Shown: positions 42,568 through 54,084 of the stretch, piece after piece
How positions within the stretch are numbered: position 1 is the stretch's first letter
How the letters are laid out: the number at the start of each line of letters is the position of its first letter
Assembly (NCBI GenBank): GCA_900757145.1
Contig: CAAEMT010000043.1
Location: forward strand, 44,811 to 108,810
Direction of reading: 5' to 3'
DNA length: 64,000 nucleotides
From: Lachnospiraceae bacterium
GTDB lineage: Bacteria; Bacillota; Clostridia; Lachnospirales; Lachnospiraceae
The notes under the pieces: generated by a model
What the model saw: the letters and a program-made list of their open reading frames with translations, nothing else
Told to the model about the DNA's origin: nothing
Database searches by the model: none
Translations under genes and position numbers: made by a program

Positions 42568-43380
42568 TCACTTCCGTTTTCCAAGCTCCCAGAAGGCTAC
42601 TGCTCCCGCCGCGGCGACATTAAGCGAATCCACGCCGTGCGACATCGGTATCTTCACCGTATAATCGCAGTCCGCAATCGTCTTTTTCGCCAGCCCGTCT
42701 CCCTCTGTGCCGAGCACCACCGCAAGCTTTTCTGCCGATGCAAGCTGCGGATCGTCAATACTTAAGGAATCATCGCAAAGCGCCAAAGCAGCAGTCTTAA
42801 ATCCGAGACTGCGCAGATACATCGTCCAGTCCTCCATCTTCATATAGGTCCATGGGATCTGAAACACCGTCCCCATGCTTACTCTTGCCGCACGGCGGTA
42901 AAGCGGATCGCTGCATCCCTGCGTCAGCAGCACCGCATCCATATGGAGCGCGGCGGCGCTGCGGAAGATCGCTCCGACATTAGTAGGATTTACCACATTT
43001 TCAAGCACCGCGATACGGCGCGCGCCTGCGCATACTTCCTCCACATCCGGTAAAGTCCGGCGGTTCATCGCACACAACATTCCGCGCGTCAGCTTAAATC
43101 CTGTCAGCTTTGTCAGAACCTCCAGTCCGGCAGTATAGACCGGAATCTCCGGAAAGCGCTGTAAAATCTCCTGCGCCTCTCCCTCAAGCTGTCCCTTCTC
43201 CGCCAGAAAAGATATCGGCTCGTATCCTGCATCCAGCGCTCGCCCGATCACTTTCGGACTCTCTGCAATAAAAATCCCGTTTTCCGGCTCCCGATACCGC
43301 AAAAGCTGTACCTCAGAAAGCCTTGCATAAATATCAATCTCCGCTGCCAACAGATCTGTGATTTCTATGATATTCCTCAT
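42568..43380 (-). CDS. TrmH/SpoU-family RNA methyltransferase
   Basis: 270 residues: a small N-terminal substrate-binding part (~1-95) and a SPOUT methyltransferase domain. Its three motifs are visible: ENVVNPTNVGAIFRSAAALH (motif 1), VVLGTEGDGLAKKTI (motif 2) and IPMSHGVDSLNVAAAGAVAFW (motif 3), which form the trefoil-knot SAM site. It methylates ribose 2'-O in rRNA or tRNA; which position is unknown. AGGAGAG before the ATG. It follows the BlaR1-like gene by 34 bp on the same strand. Confidence 0.92.
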   Translation of the reverse strand: MRNIIEITDLLAAEIDIYARLSEVQLLRYREPENGIFIAESPKVIGRALDAGYEPISFLAEKGQLEGEAQEILQRFPEIPVYTAGLEVLTKLTGFKLTRGMLCAMNRRTLPDVEEVCAGARRIAVLENVVNPTNVGAIFRSAAALHMDAVLLTQGCSDPLYRRAARVSMGTVFQIPWTYMKMEDWTMYLRSLGFKTAALALCDDSLSIDDPQLASAEKLAVVLGTEGDGLAKKTIADCDYTVKIPMSHGVDSLNVAAAGAVAFWELGKRK

Positions 43381-43414
43381 GATGGTGCTCTCCTATTCTT
43401 CCGCATTCTGTATC

Positions 43415-45493
43415 TCATATACAGTATCTCGATGTATCGCCTGTACAATCTCTTCTGCTATACCCGACTTCATTCCTTTCCTGCCCATTTTCTGAGACAC
43501 TTCCCACAGTCTCCTGTTTTGCTTCCACATTGTCCTGACTCAGTTCTTTTTCATCTGCTGCCCTTGCCGCCGTCTCTGCTTCTGTATCCGTCTCCGCTTC
43601 GTCATCGTCCGCAGCCTTTCGCTGTCCTGCAATAAAAATACTGGTCGGACCGTCGGCGCCTCCGATTGCAGAAAAAGAATTCCCATCTACGAGAACATTC
43701 ATCGTCTTCCCCTCTTCTGCGATCATCTCTGCGGTAAGCGCATTTCCCGCCTCATCAAAGTACAGCGGCCAGTCAAGCGCTTTTAAAAGCTCCAGTACCT
43801 TTTCCTCCGACTGCGCATAATCCTTTACCGCAATCCCGTCATAACACTCTGTCACCCATTCGGCGTCATACGCTTCATTGATCTGTACCGAATTTTTCTC
43901 CTCATCCTCTGTCGGATAAGAGAAAACCACCTCATCGACGTTATCGATCAGCGCCAGAAGCACCGCGGCAGCCTTGTTAAGTTCTCCATACTGATACAGA
44001 GATATCTGCTCCTCCATATCCGGTCCCTCTTTCATATTAAGTATCAGACGATACGGCTCCTCCTCCGCCTCGATCTCCTGCGTGATCTCCGTATCAGGCA
44101 GATACACACGAAGAGCCTCTAAAAGAGCGCCGTTTGCCGAAGCGTCTCCCACATACGGATTGCGCAGCTCATAAAGTGTCTTTGCCAGTTCTTCCAACGG
44201 ATATTCCGTCACTTTATAAACATATTCTGTCTCTGTCTCCGCCCCGGTCAGCATCTCACCCGCCTCTTCTTCCAGAGGCTCTGTGACCTTCGTTTCCTTC
44301 GTCACTTGTGTCTCTATTTCAGTCTCCGTCTGTGCGCCGAGCACCTCACCGCCTGAAAGCAGCAACGTACCGACGCCAAGCGATACCGCAAGCACTCCTG
44401 CCTGTATCATACGGCTGTGCTTTTTCTGATTTAAAATCTGGCCTATTCTATCCTTCATATCGTTTTTCCCCCTGTTCTCACCAAATGCCAGCGGTGAAAG
44501 CGCAAAACGCGATCTTCTCACCGCCATTTGCAGTAATACCTCACAGTAGTCTTCCTTTTTCTTTCTACCGAGCTTTGCGATCACCCGTTCATCACAGTAA
44601 CGCTCCATCTCATTCTGAAACATCTCATAAAGCGCCCACAGCGGTATATTGAACCAATGCAGACCAACTATCGCGTACGCAAGCGGTTTCCAAATGTAAT
44701 CACGATGGCGGATATGCTCCTGCTCATGACACAGAATGTATTCCCTCTGCCGCTCACTCAAACCTGACATCAGGTATATCCTCGGACGCAGTATACCTAC
44801 TACGCAGGAGGAACGGATCGTATCTACTTCATACACACCATCCGCAATCTTCATTGCAAACCGCAGCCGCTTATGCAGTCTGTACGCATCCCATATGCCA
44901 AAGCCCCAGAAGACCAGAACTCCCGCAAGCCATATCATCGCCAGATACGATTTAGGCAGTACGGACCAGAGCTCATCAAGCATTTGCATACAGGAAAGGT
45001 ACATCTGCTGTAAAAAATCTGTTCTCCTGCCGCTGTTTGCTCCGGAAACTCCTGCTGCCGCGCTGTTTTGCGCCGCGCGTATGCGTCCGTCCGTCTCGTT
45101 TTCGTCTGCCGAAAACATCTGCTCTCCCGCGCTGCGGCTGCGATCCCCGTCTTTTCTTACAGCATCCCCCAAAAAGCCCGTGTCCAAAGTCTTGTCAGAC
45201 GCCGTATCTGAAAGCGCATCTAAGTCGGTATCAGATACCGCCCTCAAGGTTCCATTTGTTCCCATAGTATCTGGCGATACTCCGATCCTGCTGCTTCCTG
45301 TACCGGTATACTGAGGTACAGGTACTGTAAACGGGCATACGAGCCTTACCGCCACGACTGCCCACAGCAGAAAACCGACGCGGCGCGAGCACGGCAAATA
45401 CCGCAGCAGTAAACACAAAAACGCCGCACAGATACCTGCCAGCGTACCGTAAAAGCTCATCTGCAAAATCACGTCAAACAGATTCTCCAGCAT
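43415..45493 (-). CDS. BlaR1/MecR1-like M56 membrane metallopeptidase with DUF4825-type domain
   Basis: 692 residues from the ATG at 45493. An N-terminal membrane domain with 4 helices surrounds the zinc site HEQEH at ~256-260 (LCHEQEHIRHRDYIWKPLAY), and the third ligand context is ERYCDERVIAKLG. The large loop at ~70-165 is poorly conserved. Outside the membrane, ~420-570 resembles DUF4825 (ELRNPYVGDASANGALLEAL). Near 615-628 is IGGADGPTSIFIAG, then a Glu/Ala/Thr-rich tail. It lacks a penicillin-binding sensor domain, so the signal is not obviously a beta-lactam. It overlaps the BlaI-like gene and should cleave that repressor. Confidence 0.87.
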   Translation of the reverse strand: MLENLFDVILQMSFYGTLAGICAAFLCLLLRYLPCSRRVGFLLWAVVAVRLVCPFTVPVPQYTGTGSSRIGVSPDTMGTNGTLRAVSDTDLDALSDTASDKTLDTGFLGDAVRKDGDRSRSAGEQMFSADENETDGRIRAAQNSAAAGVSGANSGRRTDFLQQMYLSCMQMLDELWSVLPKSYLAMIWLAGVLVFWGFGIWDAYRLHKRLRFAMKIADGVYEVDTIRSSCVVGILRPRIYLMSGLSERQREYILCHEQEHIRHRDYIWKPLAYAIVGLHWFNIPLWALYEMFQNEMERYCDERVIAKLGRKKKEDYCEVLLQMAVRRSRFALSPLAFGENRGKNDMKDRIGQILNQKKHSRMIQAGVLAVSLGVGTLLLSGGEVLGAQTETEIETQVTKETKVTEPLEEEAGEMLTGAETETEYVYKVTEYPLEELAKTLYELRNPYVGDASANGALLEALRVYLPDTEITQEIEAEEEPYRLILNMKEGPDMEEQISLYQYGELNKAAAVLLALIDNVDEVVFSYPTEDEEKNSVQINEAYDAEWVTECYDGIAVKDYAQSEEKVLELLKALDWPLYFDEAGNALTAEMIAEEGKTMNVLVDGNSFSAIGGADGPTSIFIAGQRKAADDDEAETDTEAETAARAADEKELSQDNVEAKQETVGSVSENGQERNEVGYSRRDCTGDTSRYCI

Positions 45494-45860
45494 GCCTGCT
45501 CCTCTCCCGACTCTCATCGATCATCTGCTGTATCTGCTTCGCTTCCTCCTCGCTCAGATCCCGACACTTCGTAAAGGCTGCGATAAATGCCGGAAGCGAA
45601 CCGTCAAACGTATCTTCCACAAACTTCTCACTCTGCTTCCCCTGAAACTCTTCCTCTGTGATCAGCACCGTCACAAGTCCGTTTTCCGTCTGAAAAATAT
45701 TTCTCTGGCAAAGCCGCTTCAGCATCGTGTACGTCGTTGTCCGCTTCCAGTCGAACTCCTTCTGGCACAGCCTGACCAGCTCCCCCGTGGTAATCGGCGC
45801 CTCTCTCCAGATCAGCGAAGCAAAACGTGACTCCATCACGCCCAATACGTAATCCTGCAT
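45474..45860 (-). CDS. BlaI/MecI-family transcriptional repressor
   Basis: 128 residues from the ATG at 45860 (GGGGGG 8 bp before; a GTG three codons earlier is inside that site). Winged helix: MESRFASLIWREAPITTGEL, DWKRTTTYTMLKRLCQRNIF. The C-terminal dimer part is SEKFVEDTFDGSLPAFIAAF. It should bind the paired GTCTAA/TTAGAC sites at its own promoter and be inactivated by the M56 protease encoded by the overlapping gene. Confidence 0.92.
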   Translation of the reverse strand: MQDYVLGVMESRFASLIWREAPITTGELVRLCQKEFDWKRTTTYTMLKRLCQRNIFQTENGLVTVLITEEEFQGKQSEKFVEDTFDGSLPAFIAAFTKCRDLSEEEAKQIQQMIDESRERSRHAGESV

Positions 45861-45899
45861 CAAAATCACCCCCCTGCGTTTTCATAAGACGCATATCTG

Positions 45900-45942
45900 T
45901 TGTCTAATATTATTAGACAATGTTAGTCTAACACTATTAGAC
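45900..45942. promoter_or_regulatory. Two BlaI-type operators
   Basis: Site 1: TTGTCTAATA-t-TATTAGACAA (45900-45920), perfect 10-bp arms. Site 2: GTCTAA-N5-TTAGAC (45926-45942). Site 2 covers the -10 and spacer; site 1 lies at and after the start point. Confidence 0.8.
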
Positions 45943-45953
45943 ATATTTGTCAA
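45925..45953 (-). promoter_or_regulatory. Promoter of the blaI-blaR1-like operon
   Basis: Minus strand -35 TTGACA (45948-45953), 17 bp, -10 TAGACT (45925-45930). Confidence 0.65.
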
Positions 45954-45969
45954 TTGTTTAAAAGCAAAG

Positions 45970-45983
45970 TATGACACAAAAAA
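45970..45983 (-). repeat. Terminator-adjacent repeat remnant (copy 6)
   Basis: Minus strand TTTTTTGTGTCATA, identical to the first 14 bases of copy 2 after the stem, directly behind the Rpn terminator. Too short to be sure on its own. Confidence 0.35.
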
Positions 45984-46010
45984 GCACGCTATAGACTGAC
46001 TATAACGCGC
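45978..46010 (-). terminator. Rho-independent terminator of the rpn gene
   Basis: Minus strand GCGCGTTATAG (46000-46010), loop TCAGT, CTATAGCGTGC (45984-45994), then TTTTTT. Confidence 0.85.
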
Positions 46011-46035
46011 AGTTTTGCCATATTTCCTTCTCAAT

Positions 46036-46992
46036 TCATCCTCGTATCTGCTTCACCTCTTCTTCTGGCATTTCCAGAATAGCTGAAATCTGTTCTATAG
46101 AAAATCCATTTTTCAAGAGCTGGATAATCGATTTTCTAAGCCCTGCTTCCAGTCCAAGCACTTTTCCATGAGCCTCCCCCTTTTGCATACCTCTCGCTTC
46201 ACATTCGCGTTCTAATTTCTTCAACGCCTCACACACGTTTACAGTCCCCTCCTCATTTTTCACCGCAGCAAGTCCTTCTGCATTCGTAATCCTGCCTATT
46301 ACTGTCGCCAACTCCGGCTTAATTCCATAATTATACTCTTTGAAAATTCTGTCAAAATTTTCGTTATATATCTCCCGTGATATATCAAATACGGTACGTA
46401 CATCTTCATTATGAAAAATGTATGCATCGCTCTCCCTAATCTGAACAAGATTCATTCGATAATTCGGACAAACCTTTAAAAATTGCTTGGGCAAAGGCAC
46501 AAGCATATCGTGAAGGCAATATGGACCATCCCATTCTTTTTCACCGTAATAAATGACAAGCGTGATTTGCGGATGCAAACGATCCATTCTATTCATTCCA
46601 GACAAAAATTCATCCGACTCGCTCTTCCTGCCACTTTTTATTGTACGGGCAATTGCCTTATACTCCTTCAAATAACCGCACGCATCATATACCATTGTTC
46701 GCAAAGGCATCGCATAATGTATTTTCTGCTGATTCTCAATTCCTAAAATCGCAAATTCTATACCAAAGGCATATTTTTTTACCACATCCCGAATACGCAT
46801 AAGCGACTCCTCATACCCCGAAAATCGAATGACTCCCGAAACATCTGTATCCATCTCCTGCATATCTTCTGCTCTTAAAATTTCCTGCCCCTCAAAAATC
46901 ACTGCATTAAACAAATCTGCAAAGCGGTCATTCGACCGCCAAAATTCTTTCAGCACTATGTCCTTGCTTATCTTTTTTGCTGTTCTTCCCAA
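46036..46992 (-). CDS. Rpn-family PD-(D/E)XK nuclease
   Basis: 318 residues if translation starts at the TTG at 46992, which gives LGRTAKKISKDIVLKEFW, the usual family start, with GGAGG 5 bp before it. The upstream ATG at 47004 has no ribosome site; GGAGG lies inside its second and third codons. N-terminal nuclease domain: DRFADLFNAVIFEG and FGIEFAILGIENQQKIHYAMPLR, with D, E and Q of the PDDEXK_2 core. The C-terminus has a helical ECEARGMQKGEAHGK stretch and a small helix-turn-helix-like end (GFSIEQISAILEMPEEEVKQ). Rpn proteins promote RecA-independent recombination or act in phage defence. No transposon ends surround it. Confidence 0.85.
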   Translation of the reverse strand: MGRTAKKISKDIVLKEFWRSNDRFADLFNAVIFEGQEILRAEDMQEMDTDVSGVIRFSGYEESLMRIRDVVKKYAFGIEFAILGIENQQKIHYAMPLRTMVYDACGYLKEYKAIARTIKSGRKSESDEFLSGMNRMDRLHPQITLVIYYGEKEWDGPYCLHDMLVPLPKQFLKVCPNYRMNLVQIRESDAYIFHNEDVRTVFDISREIYNENFDRIFKEYNYGIKPELATVIGRITNAEGLAAVKNEEGTVNVCEALKKLERECEARGMQKGEAHGKVLGLEAGLRKSIIQLLKNGFSIEQISAILEMPEEEVKQIRG

Positions 46993-47176
46993 GCTTTCCT
47001 CCATTTTGATATTTTTAGAATATCATGTTTTTCTGCCCGCCGCAAGCGCCTGTCTCTTATCCATGAGTCTTCATAATACACTTGCTGCTGTTTACTTTGC
47101 TATCCTATGCAGTGCATCTTATTTTTTATATATTATGTGATAATATTATCATATATGAGATTATTTTTCAAGTAAA

Positions 47177-47289
47177 ACTTTTGCAGTATTGGATACATAT
47201 TACAAAACAATGACATACCCTTTGTCTCCGTGTGCATTTTGGTGCTGCAAGCACCTAACAGCCGCATTTTGGCTGCTTACGCACAAAAA
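47177..47289 (-). repeat. Terminator-adjacent repeat, copy 5 (diverged)
   Basis: Minus strand from 47289: TTTTTGTGCG, two small hairpins (AGCAGCC/GGCTG, GGTGC/GCACC), ATGCACACGG, GGTATGTCATTG, TAATATGTATCC, TGCAAAAG (ends 47178). The last 60 bases align without gaps to copy 2 at about three of four positions. It starts at the U-tract of the GH51 terminator. The rest of the gap up to 46993 holds AT-rich sequence and no gene that I can support. Confidence 0.6.
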
Positions 47290-47336
47290 CCTCCGGCAAA
47301 GATGCAAAAAGCAATTGCCCTGCATCCTGCCGAAGG
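47285..47336 (-). terminator. Rho-independent terminator of the GH51 gene
   Basis: Minus strand CCTTCGGCAGGATGC (47322-47336) pairs with GCATCTTTGCCGGAGG (47290-47305) around a 16-nt loop, followed by TTTTT (47285-47289). Confidence 0.85.
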
Positions 47337-47409
47337 TTTTTATTTATAACCCTATTTTTCCCTATAAATTCTCTTTAACTTTTAAAACAGTACCTGTATC
47401 TGCCTGTCC

Positions 47410-50468
<3,059 letters not shown>

Positions 50469-50530
50469 ATCAGCCTCCTCTGCCAGTCTCTACATATGAA
50501 ATCATATATATATTCCGCACCAGAACCCAC

Positions 50531-51367
50531 TCAGCCCTTTACACCTCCCGCTGTCATACCTTCAATGAAGTATCTCTGGAAGCAGATGAACAGAATCAGG
50601 ATCGGAATAATCGCGAAGCACGAACCTGCAATCAGGATATCATAATTGTTTCCATATGGTGACAGAAGGCTCTGCAAACCTACCGGAAGCGTGATCTTGT
50701 TGATGTCGTTGATAACGATCATCGGCCAAAGGAAATTATTCCAGCTTGACATACCCTGATAGATACCCATCGCCGCAAAAGACGGCTTCATCAGCGGCAT
50801 GATGATCCTTGCAAAAATACCGTACTCCGTACAGCCGTCCACTCTGGCCGCCTCCACAAACTCCTTGGAAATGCCTGAGAGATACTGACGGAAAAAGAAA
50901 ATCAGCATCGGTACAACCGTATAGGGAAGGATGACCCCCCACATGCTATTTGTCAATTTCATTCCTGAAATCAAGCGATACAATGGAAGCAGAATAACTT
51001 CTGTCGGAACCATCATAACGAGAAGTACACATACAAAAATCGCATTTTTAAACTTAAAATCATACATTGCAAAGCCATAGCCGACACACGCACTCAAAAG
51101 GAGAGCCAGCGTTACCTGTACCACAGTAATTACAAGGCTGTTCCGGTACCAGATAAAGTAATTATTCTGACCACTAAACAGCATCTGATATTCATGCAGA
51201 TTCGCATTTGCCCAGTCAATCGAGAAATTCAAACCGTAACGCATCAGATCAGAGCCCGGACGCAGCGATGAAACTGCCAGAAGAGCAAGCGGCAGGAGCG
51301 TGATCACTGCTACTGCTATGAAAAAGATCATCAGCAAAACCGATATTACATTATTTTTCCGTTTCAT
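50531..51367 (-). CDS. Arabino-oligosaccharide-type ABC permease (AraQ/MalG-type)
   Basis: 278 residues, six helices. LPLALLAVSSLRPGSDLMRY, MMVPTEVILLPLYRLISGM and EAA loop FVEAARVDGCTEYGIFARIIMPLMKP. Its ATG shares one base with the stop of the partner permease (TGATG). The operon encodes no ATPase; a shared MsmX-like ATPase elsewhere is likely. Confidence 0.9.
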   Translation of the reverse strand: MKRKNNVISVLLMIFFIAVAVITLLPLALLAVSSLRPGSDLMRYGLNFSIDWANANLHEYQMLFSGQNNYFIWYRNSLVITVVQVTLALLLSACVGYGFAMYDFKFKNAIFVCVLLVMMVPTEVILLPLYRLISGMKLTNSMWGVILPYTVVPMLIFFFRQYLSGISKEFVEAARVDGCTEYGIFARIIMPLMKPSFAAMGIYQGMSSWNNFLWPMIVINDINKITLPVGLQSLLSPYGNNYDILIAGSCFAIIPILILFICFQRYFIEGMTAGGVKG

Positions 51368-52275
51368 CAGCGCTCCTCCTTCTTAAAGAATCCATTTACA
51401 ATGAGCTGAGCTGCATTGATCAGCAGTACAATCACAAGGAAGATCACACCGATCGCACTTGCGATACCAATCTGGTTCTGCTCAAAGCCCATACGGTACA
51501 ACATACCTACAAGCGTTGTACCGACATTGTTCGGAGATTTGTTTCCGTTAAATAGGATGAACGACTCGGAGAACATCGCCATACCGCCGAAGATAGAGAT
51601 CGTCAGCACGTAAACGGTCGTTGGCTTCAAAAGAGGCAGTGTCACATAACGGAACTGCTGAAAAGCATTCGCACCGTCCACAGTCGCAGACTCATACAAA
51701 TCTTCCGGTATCTGCTGAAGACCTGACAGATAATACATCATATTTACACCTGTCCATCTCCACAGACAGATCAAAAACAACGCCAGCCATACTGTCCCCG
51801 GTTTACGCAGCCATATGATAGGCTCCATACCAAACTGTGCGATCAGCTGGTTCATAAAAGAGCCTTCCAACTCACCAAACATCAGACGGAAGATGACACC
51901 GACCACTACTACAGAGGTAAGAGCCGGTATAAACAGCATACTTCTGAATGTTGTCTTCAGACGCATCTGCTTGCTGTTTAACATAATAGCAAGCACCATC
52001 GGAATCGGGATCATCAACGCACACGACACGATCGTATAGAAAATACTGTTCTTCAAACTCTTGATAAATACTGCATTGGTTAGGATCTTATAATTTTCCA
52101 GTCCATTAAACGTCGTATTCGGTCCGGCTACACGCTGGAAACTCATAATGACCATACTGACGATTGAATATGCAAAAAACAATAAAAATGTTATGATAAA
52201 TGGAGCGATAAATACGTAAGGAGCCACTTTCTGTGAGTATAAGAATTTACGGAAAATGCTTTTCTTCTTTTTCAT
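51367..52275 (-). CDS. Arabino-oligosaccharide-type ABC permease (AraP/MalF-type)
   Basis: 302 residues from the ATG at 52275 (AGGAGGAG before it). Six helices. VAPYVFIAPFIITFLLFFAY at the start and EAA loop LYESATVDGANAFQQFRYVTLPLLKP. Forms the channel with the downstream permease. Confidence 0.9.
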   Translation of the reverse strand: MKKKKSIFRKFLYSQKVAPYVFIAPFIITFLLFFAYSIVSMVIMSFQRVAGPNTTFNGLENYKILTNAVFIKSLKNSIFYTIVSCALMIPIPMVLAIMLNSKQMRLKTTFRSMLFIPALTSVVVVGVIFRLMFGELEGSFMNQLIAQFGMEPIIWLRKPGTVWLALFLICLWRWTGVNMMYYLSGLQQIPEDLYESATVDGANAFQQFRYVTLPLLKPTTVYVLTISIFGGMAMFSESFILFNGNKSPNNVGTTLVGMLYRMGFEQNQIGIASAIGVIFLVIVLLINAAQLIVNGFFKKEER

Positions 52276-52317
52276 CCTGCTCCTCCTTCCTTTCTTCTCT
52301 CTCCTGCCGATAAAGCA

Positions 52318-52351
52318 GGCAAGGGGCATCGTTTCCTTCGACGCCCCTTAC
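52318..52351 (-). terminator. Intercistronic hairpin after the binding-protein gene
   Basis: AAGGGGC and GCCCCTT arms with CG pairs toward the loop, no U-run. Likely stabilises or attenuates so that the binding protein is made in excess over the permeases. Confidence 0.55.
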
Positions 52352-52389
52352 TGTCATGGCTGTCTCAGCCAATATTTCATTTCGGAATT

Positions 52390-53718
52390 TTAATAAATAA
52401 TAGAATCCTGCTCACCCTGCAGCAGCTCCATTGCATCCTGATCGAAGGACATCTCAAATGCATTTGAGTAAGTCGTTGATACAAGTGCGCTGTATGTTGC
52501 AGAGTATGTGCCGGAGATATCCGGTGCTGTCAGATCTGTACCGTTCTCTTTCAAAATGTCAAACGGATTTGTTGTGAAGTATTTGAGGAACTTGTTCTCC
52601 GGATTTTCTGTGATAGCTGAATCCTCCCAGAGTTCTGTACGGATCGGGTCAAATCCAAGGTTATCCCACTCATACGTACATCCTTCTTTAGAACATTTTG
52701 CAAATGCCAGGAATTCTTTTGCCAGCTCTTCATTCTCTGTACCCTTAATTACAGATGTACCTGTACCACCCTGAAGAACTTCACGCGTATCACCTTCGTT
52801 CCATACCGGAATCGGATAAATCGCCATCTTGCCGTCAAGATCTGCACAATAATCTGTGAATCTTCCCATATACCACAGCGGCATTGCCAAAGATGCTACT
52901 CCGCCGTCATTGAGATGACCGTACCACTCTTCTGAATGGAAGAATCCACCCGGAGCCACCTCACATATACCAAGATTAATCATCTCTCTGATGTAATTGA
53001 TTACCTCTGCATGCTCCTCTGTAGCAATATTCGGATTACCCTCTTCATCTACGTACTGAACACCTTTCTCAAGAAGCATCATCTGCGGCAGGAACAGGTC
53101 TGCTGTCTCTACTGCACACATCGGTTTTCCTGTCTTCTCAAGAACAACCTTACCTGCTTCTACATAATCATCCCATGTAACGATTGTTGCCGGATCTACT
53201 CCAGCCTCATTCATGATGTCCATATTGTAGTAGCATACGGAAGCTCCCAGATGGAAGTCTACGCCATACCAGTTGCCTTCTTTGTCTCCATACATCTCCA
53301 CACGTGACATAACCAGATCATCTTTATATGGCTCTACTGCATCATTAATCGGAACCAGATATCCATCCTTTAGGAATGCCCCATAATATCCGATCTCAAT
53401 ATCTGCCATATCCGGCGCACCGGATCCTGCCTGACACGCAACAAGCAGCTTACTGTGCAGAGAATGAGATTCTCCGATTGTTACTGTAAGATTAATTGGT
53501 TTGTCCGGATTCTTTTCATTCCAAAGATCTGCCATTGACGTCCAGAATCCTACGTGCTGATCCTGAAATGTCCAGAAAGACATCTCTGTTCCGCCGTCTA
53601 CAAAGGTATTCGTTCCCTGTGTGGAACCATCTTCTGCGGAGGCGCCGATTCCCATTGACATTACCATTGATGCAGCCAGACCAGCCGCCACGATACTTCT
53701 GGTTATTTTTTTCTTCAT
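52390..53718 (-). CDS. Arabino-oligosaccharide-type extracellular solute-binding protein
   Basis: 442 residues. Signal peptide (VAAGLAASMVMSMGIGASAED) with an AXA cut and no lipobox Cys, as for the other binding protein at 21220. Family-1 fold: MSFWTFQDQHVGFWTSMADLW, CQAGSGAPDMADIEIGYYG, LGASVCYYNMDIMNEAGVDP, GGTGTSVIKGTENEELAKEF. First gene of the operon with two GH51 enzymes, so arabinan- or arabinoxylan-derived oligosaccharides are the likely ligand (inferred). Confidence 0.88.
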   Translation of the reverse strand: MKKKITRSIVAAGLAASMVMSMGIGASAEDGSTQGTNTFVDGGTEMSFWTFQDQHVGFWTSMADLWNEKNPDKPINLTVTIGESHSLHSKLLVACQAGSGAPDMADIEIGYYGAFLKDGYLVPINDAVEPYKDDLVMSRVEMYGDKEGNWYGVDFHLGASVCYYNMDIMNEAGVDPATIVTWDDYVEAGKVVLEKTGKPMCAVETADLFLPQMMLLEKGVQYVDEEGNPNIATEEHAEVINYIREMINLGICEVAPGGFFHSEEWYGHLNDGGVASLAMPLWYMGRFTDYCADLDGKMAIYPIPVWNEGDTREVLQGGTGTSVIKGTENEELAKEFLAFAKCSKEGCTYEWDNLGFDPIRTELWEDSAITENPENKFLKYFTTNPFDILKENGTDLTAPDISGTYSATYSALVSTTYSNAFEMSFDQDAMELLQGEQDSIIY

Positions 53719-53755
53719 CTCAAAACTCTCCTTTCAAATTGCAGTGTTGACTTTT

Positions 53756-53801
53756 ACCTTCCGGAAGGTTAACGTTATCTCGTACAATTAGATTAACGTT
53801 A
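53756..53801. promoter_or_regulatory. LacI-type operators of the arabino-oligosaccharide operon
   Basis: TAACGTTA at 53770-53777 and again at 53794-53801, centres 24 bp apart. Next to them is a perfect 14-bp palindrome ACCTTCCGGAAGGT (53756-53769). The upstream site overlaps the -10 box and the other lies downstream of the start point. The LacI-family gene next door is the natural ligand-controlled repressor. Confidence 0.75.
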
Positions 53802-53818
53802 TTCTTATAATTTGTCAA
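53790..53818 (-). promoter_or_regulatory. Promoter of the arabino-oligosaccharide operon
   Basis: Minus strand -35 TTGACA (53813-53818), 17 bp, -10 TAATCT (53790-53795). The rest of the 366-bp divergent gap is very AT-rich and should also hold the lacI promoter, which I could not place with confidence. Confidence 0.7.
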
Positions 53819-54084
53819 TACTAATTTTGATTTTTTTAGTTTTTTTACCATCATAATTATCTATATTGTTTGTAAAATTCATTTTATTTGTTATATATTA
53901 CAATTATCTATTCAATTTTTTGTGCATTTTTTATATCTATAAATCTTCGTCAAAGAATGATACAATTATATAAATAGACGTTTATCAACATAGGCAAGTG
54001 CTCTTCACGGAAAAAGATAAGCCAGAGCATGAGCATTTTGTGGCGTCTTCATCAGAATAAATATAAGAGCAACGAGGAAACCTT

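Noticed and set aside
46036..47004. Transposase of an insertion sequence
   Set aside because: Rpn proteins are often labelled transposase, but no terminal inverted repeats or target duplications flank the gene, and the sequence is nuclease-like.
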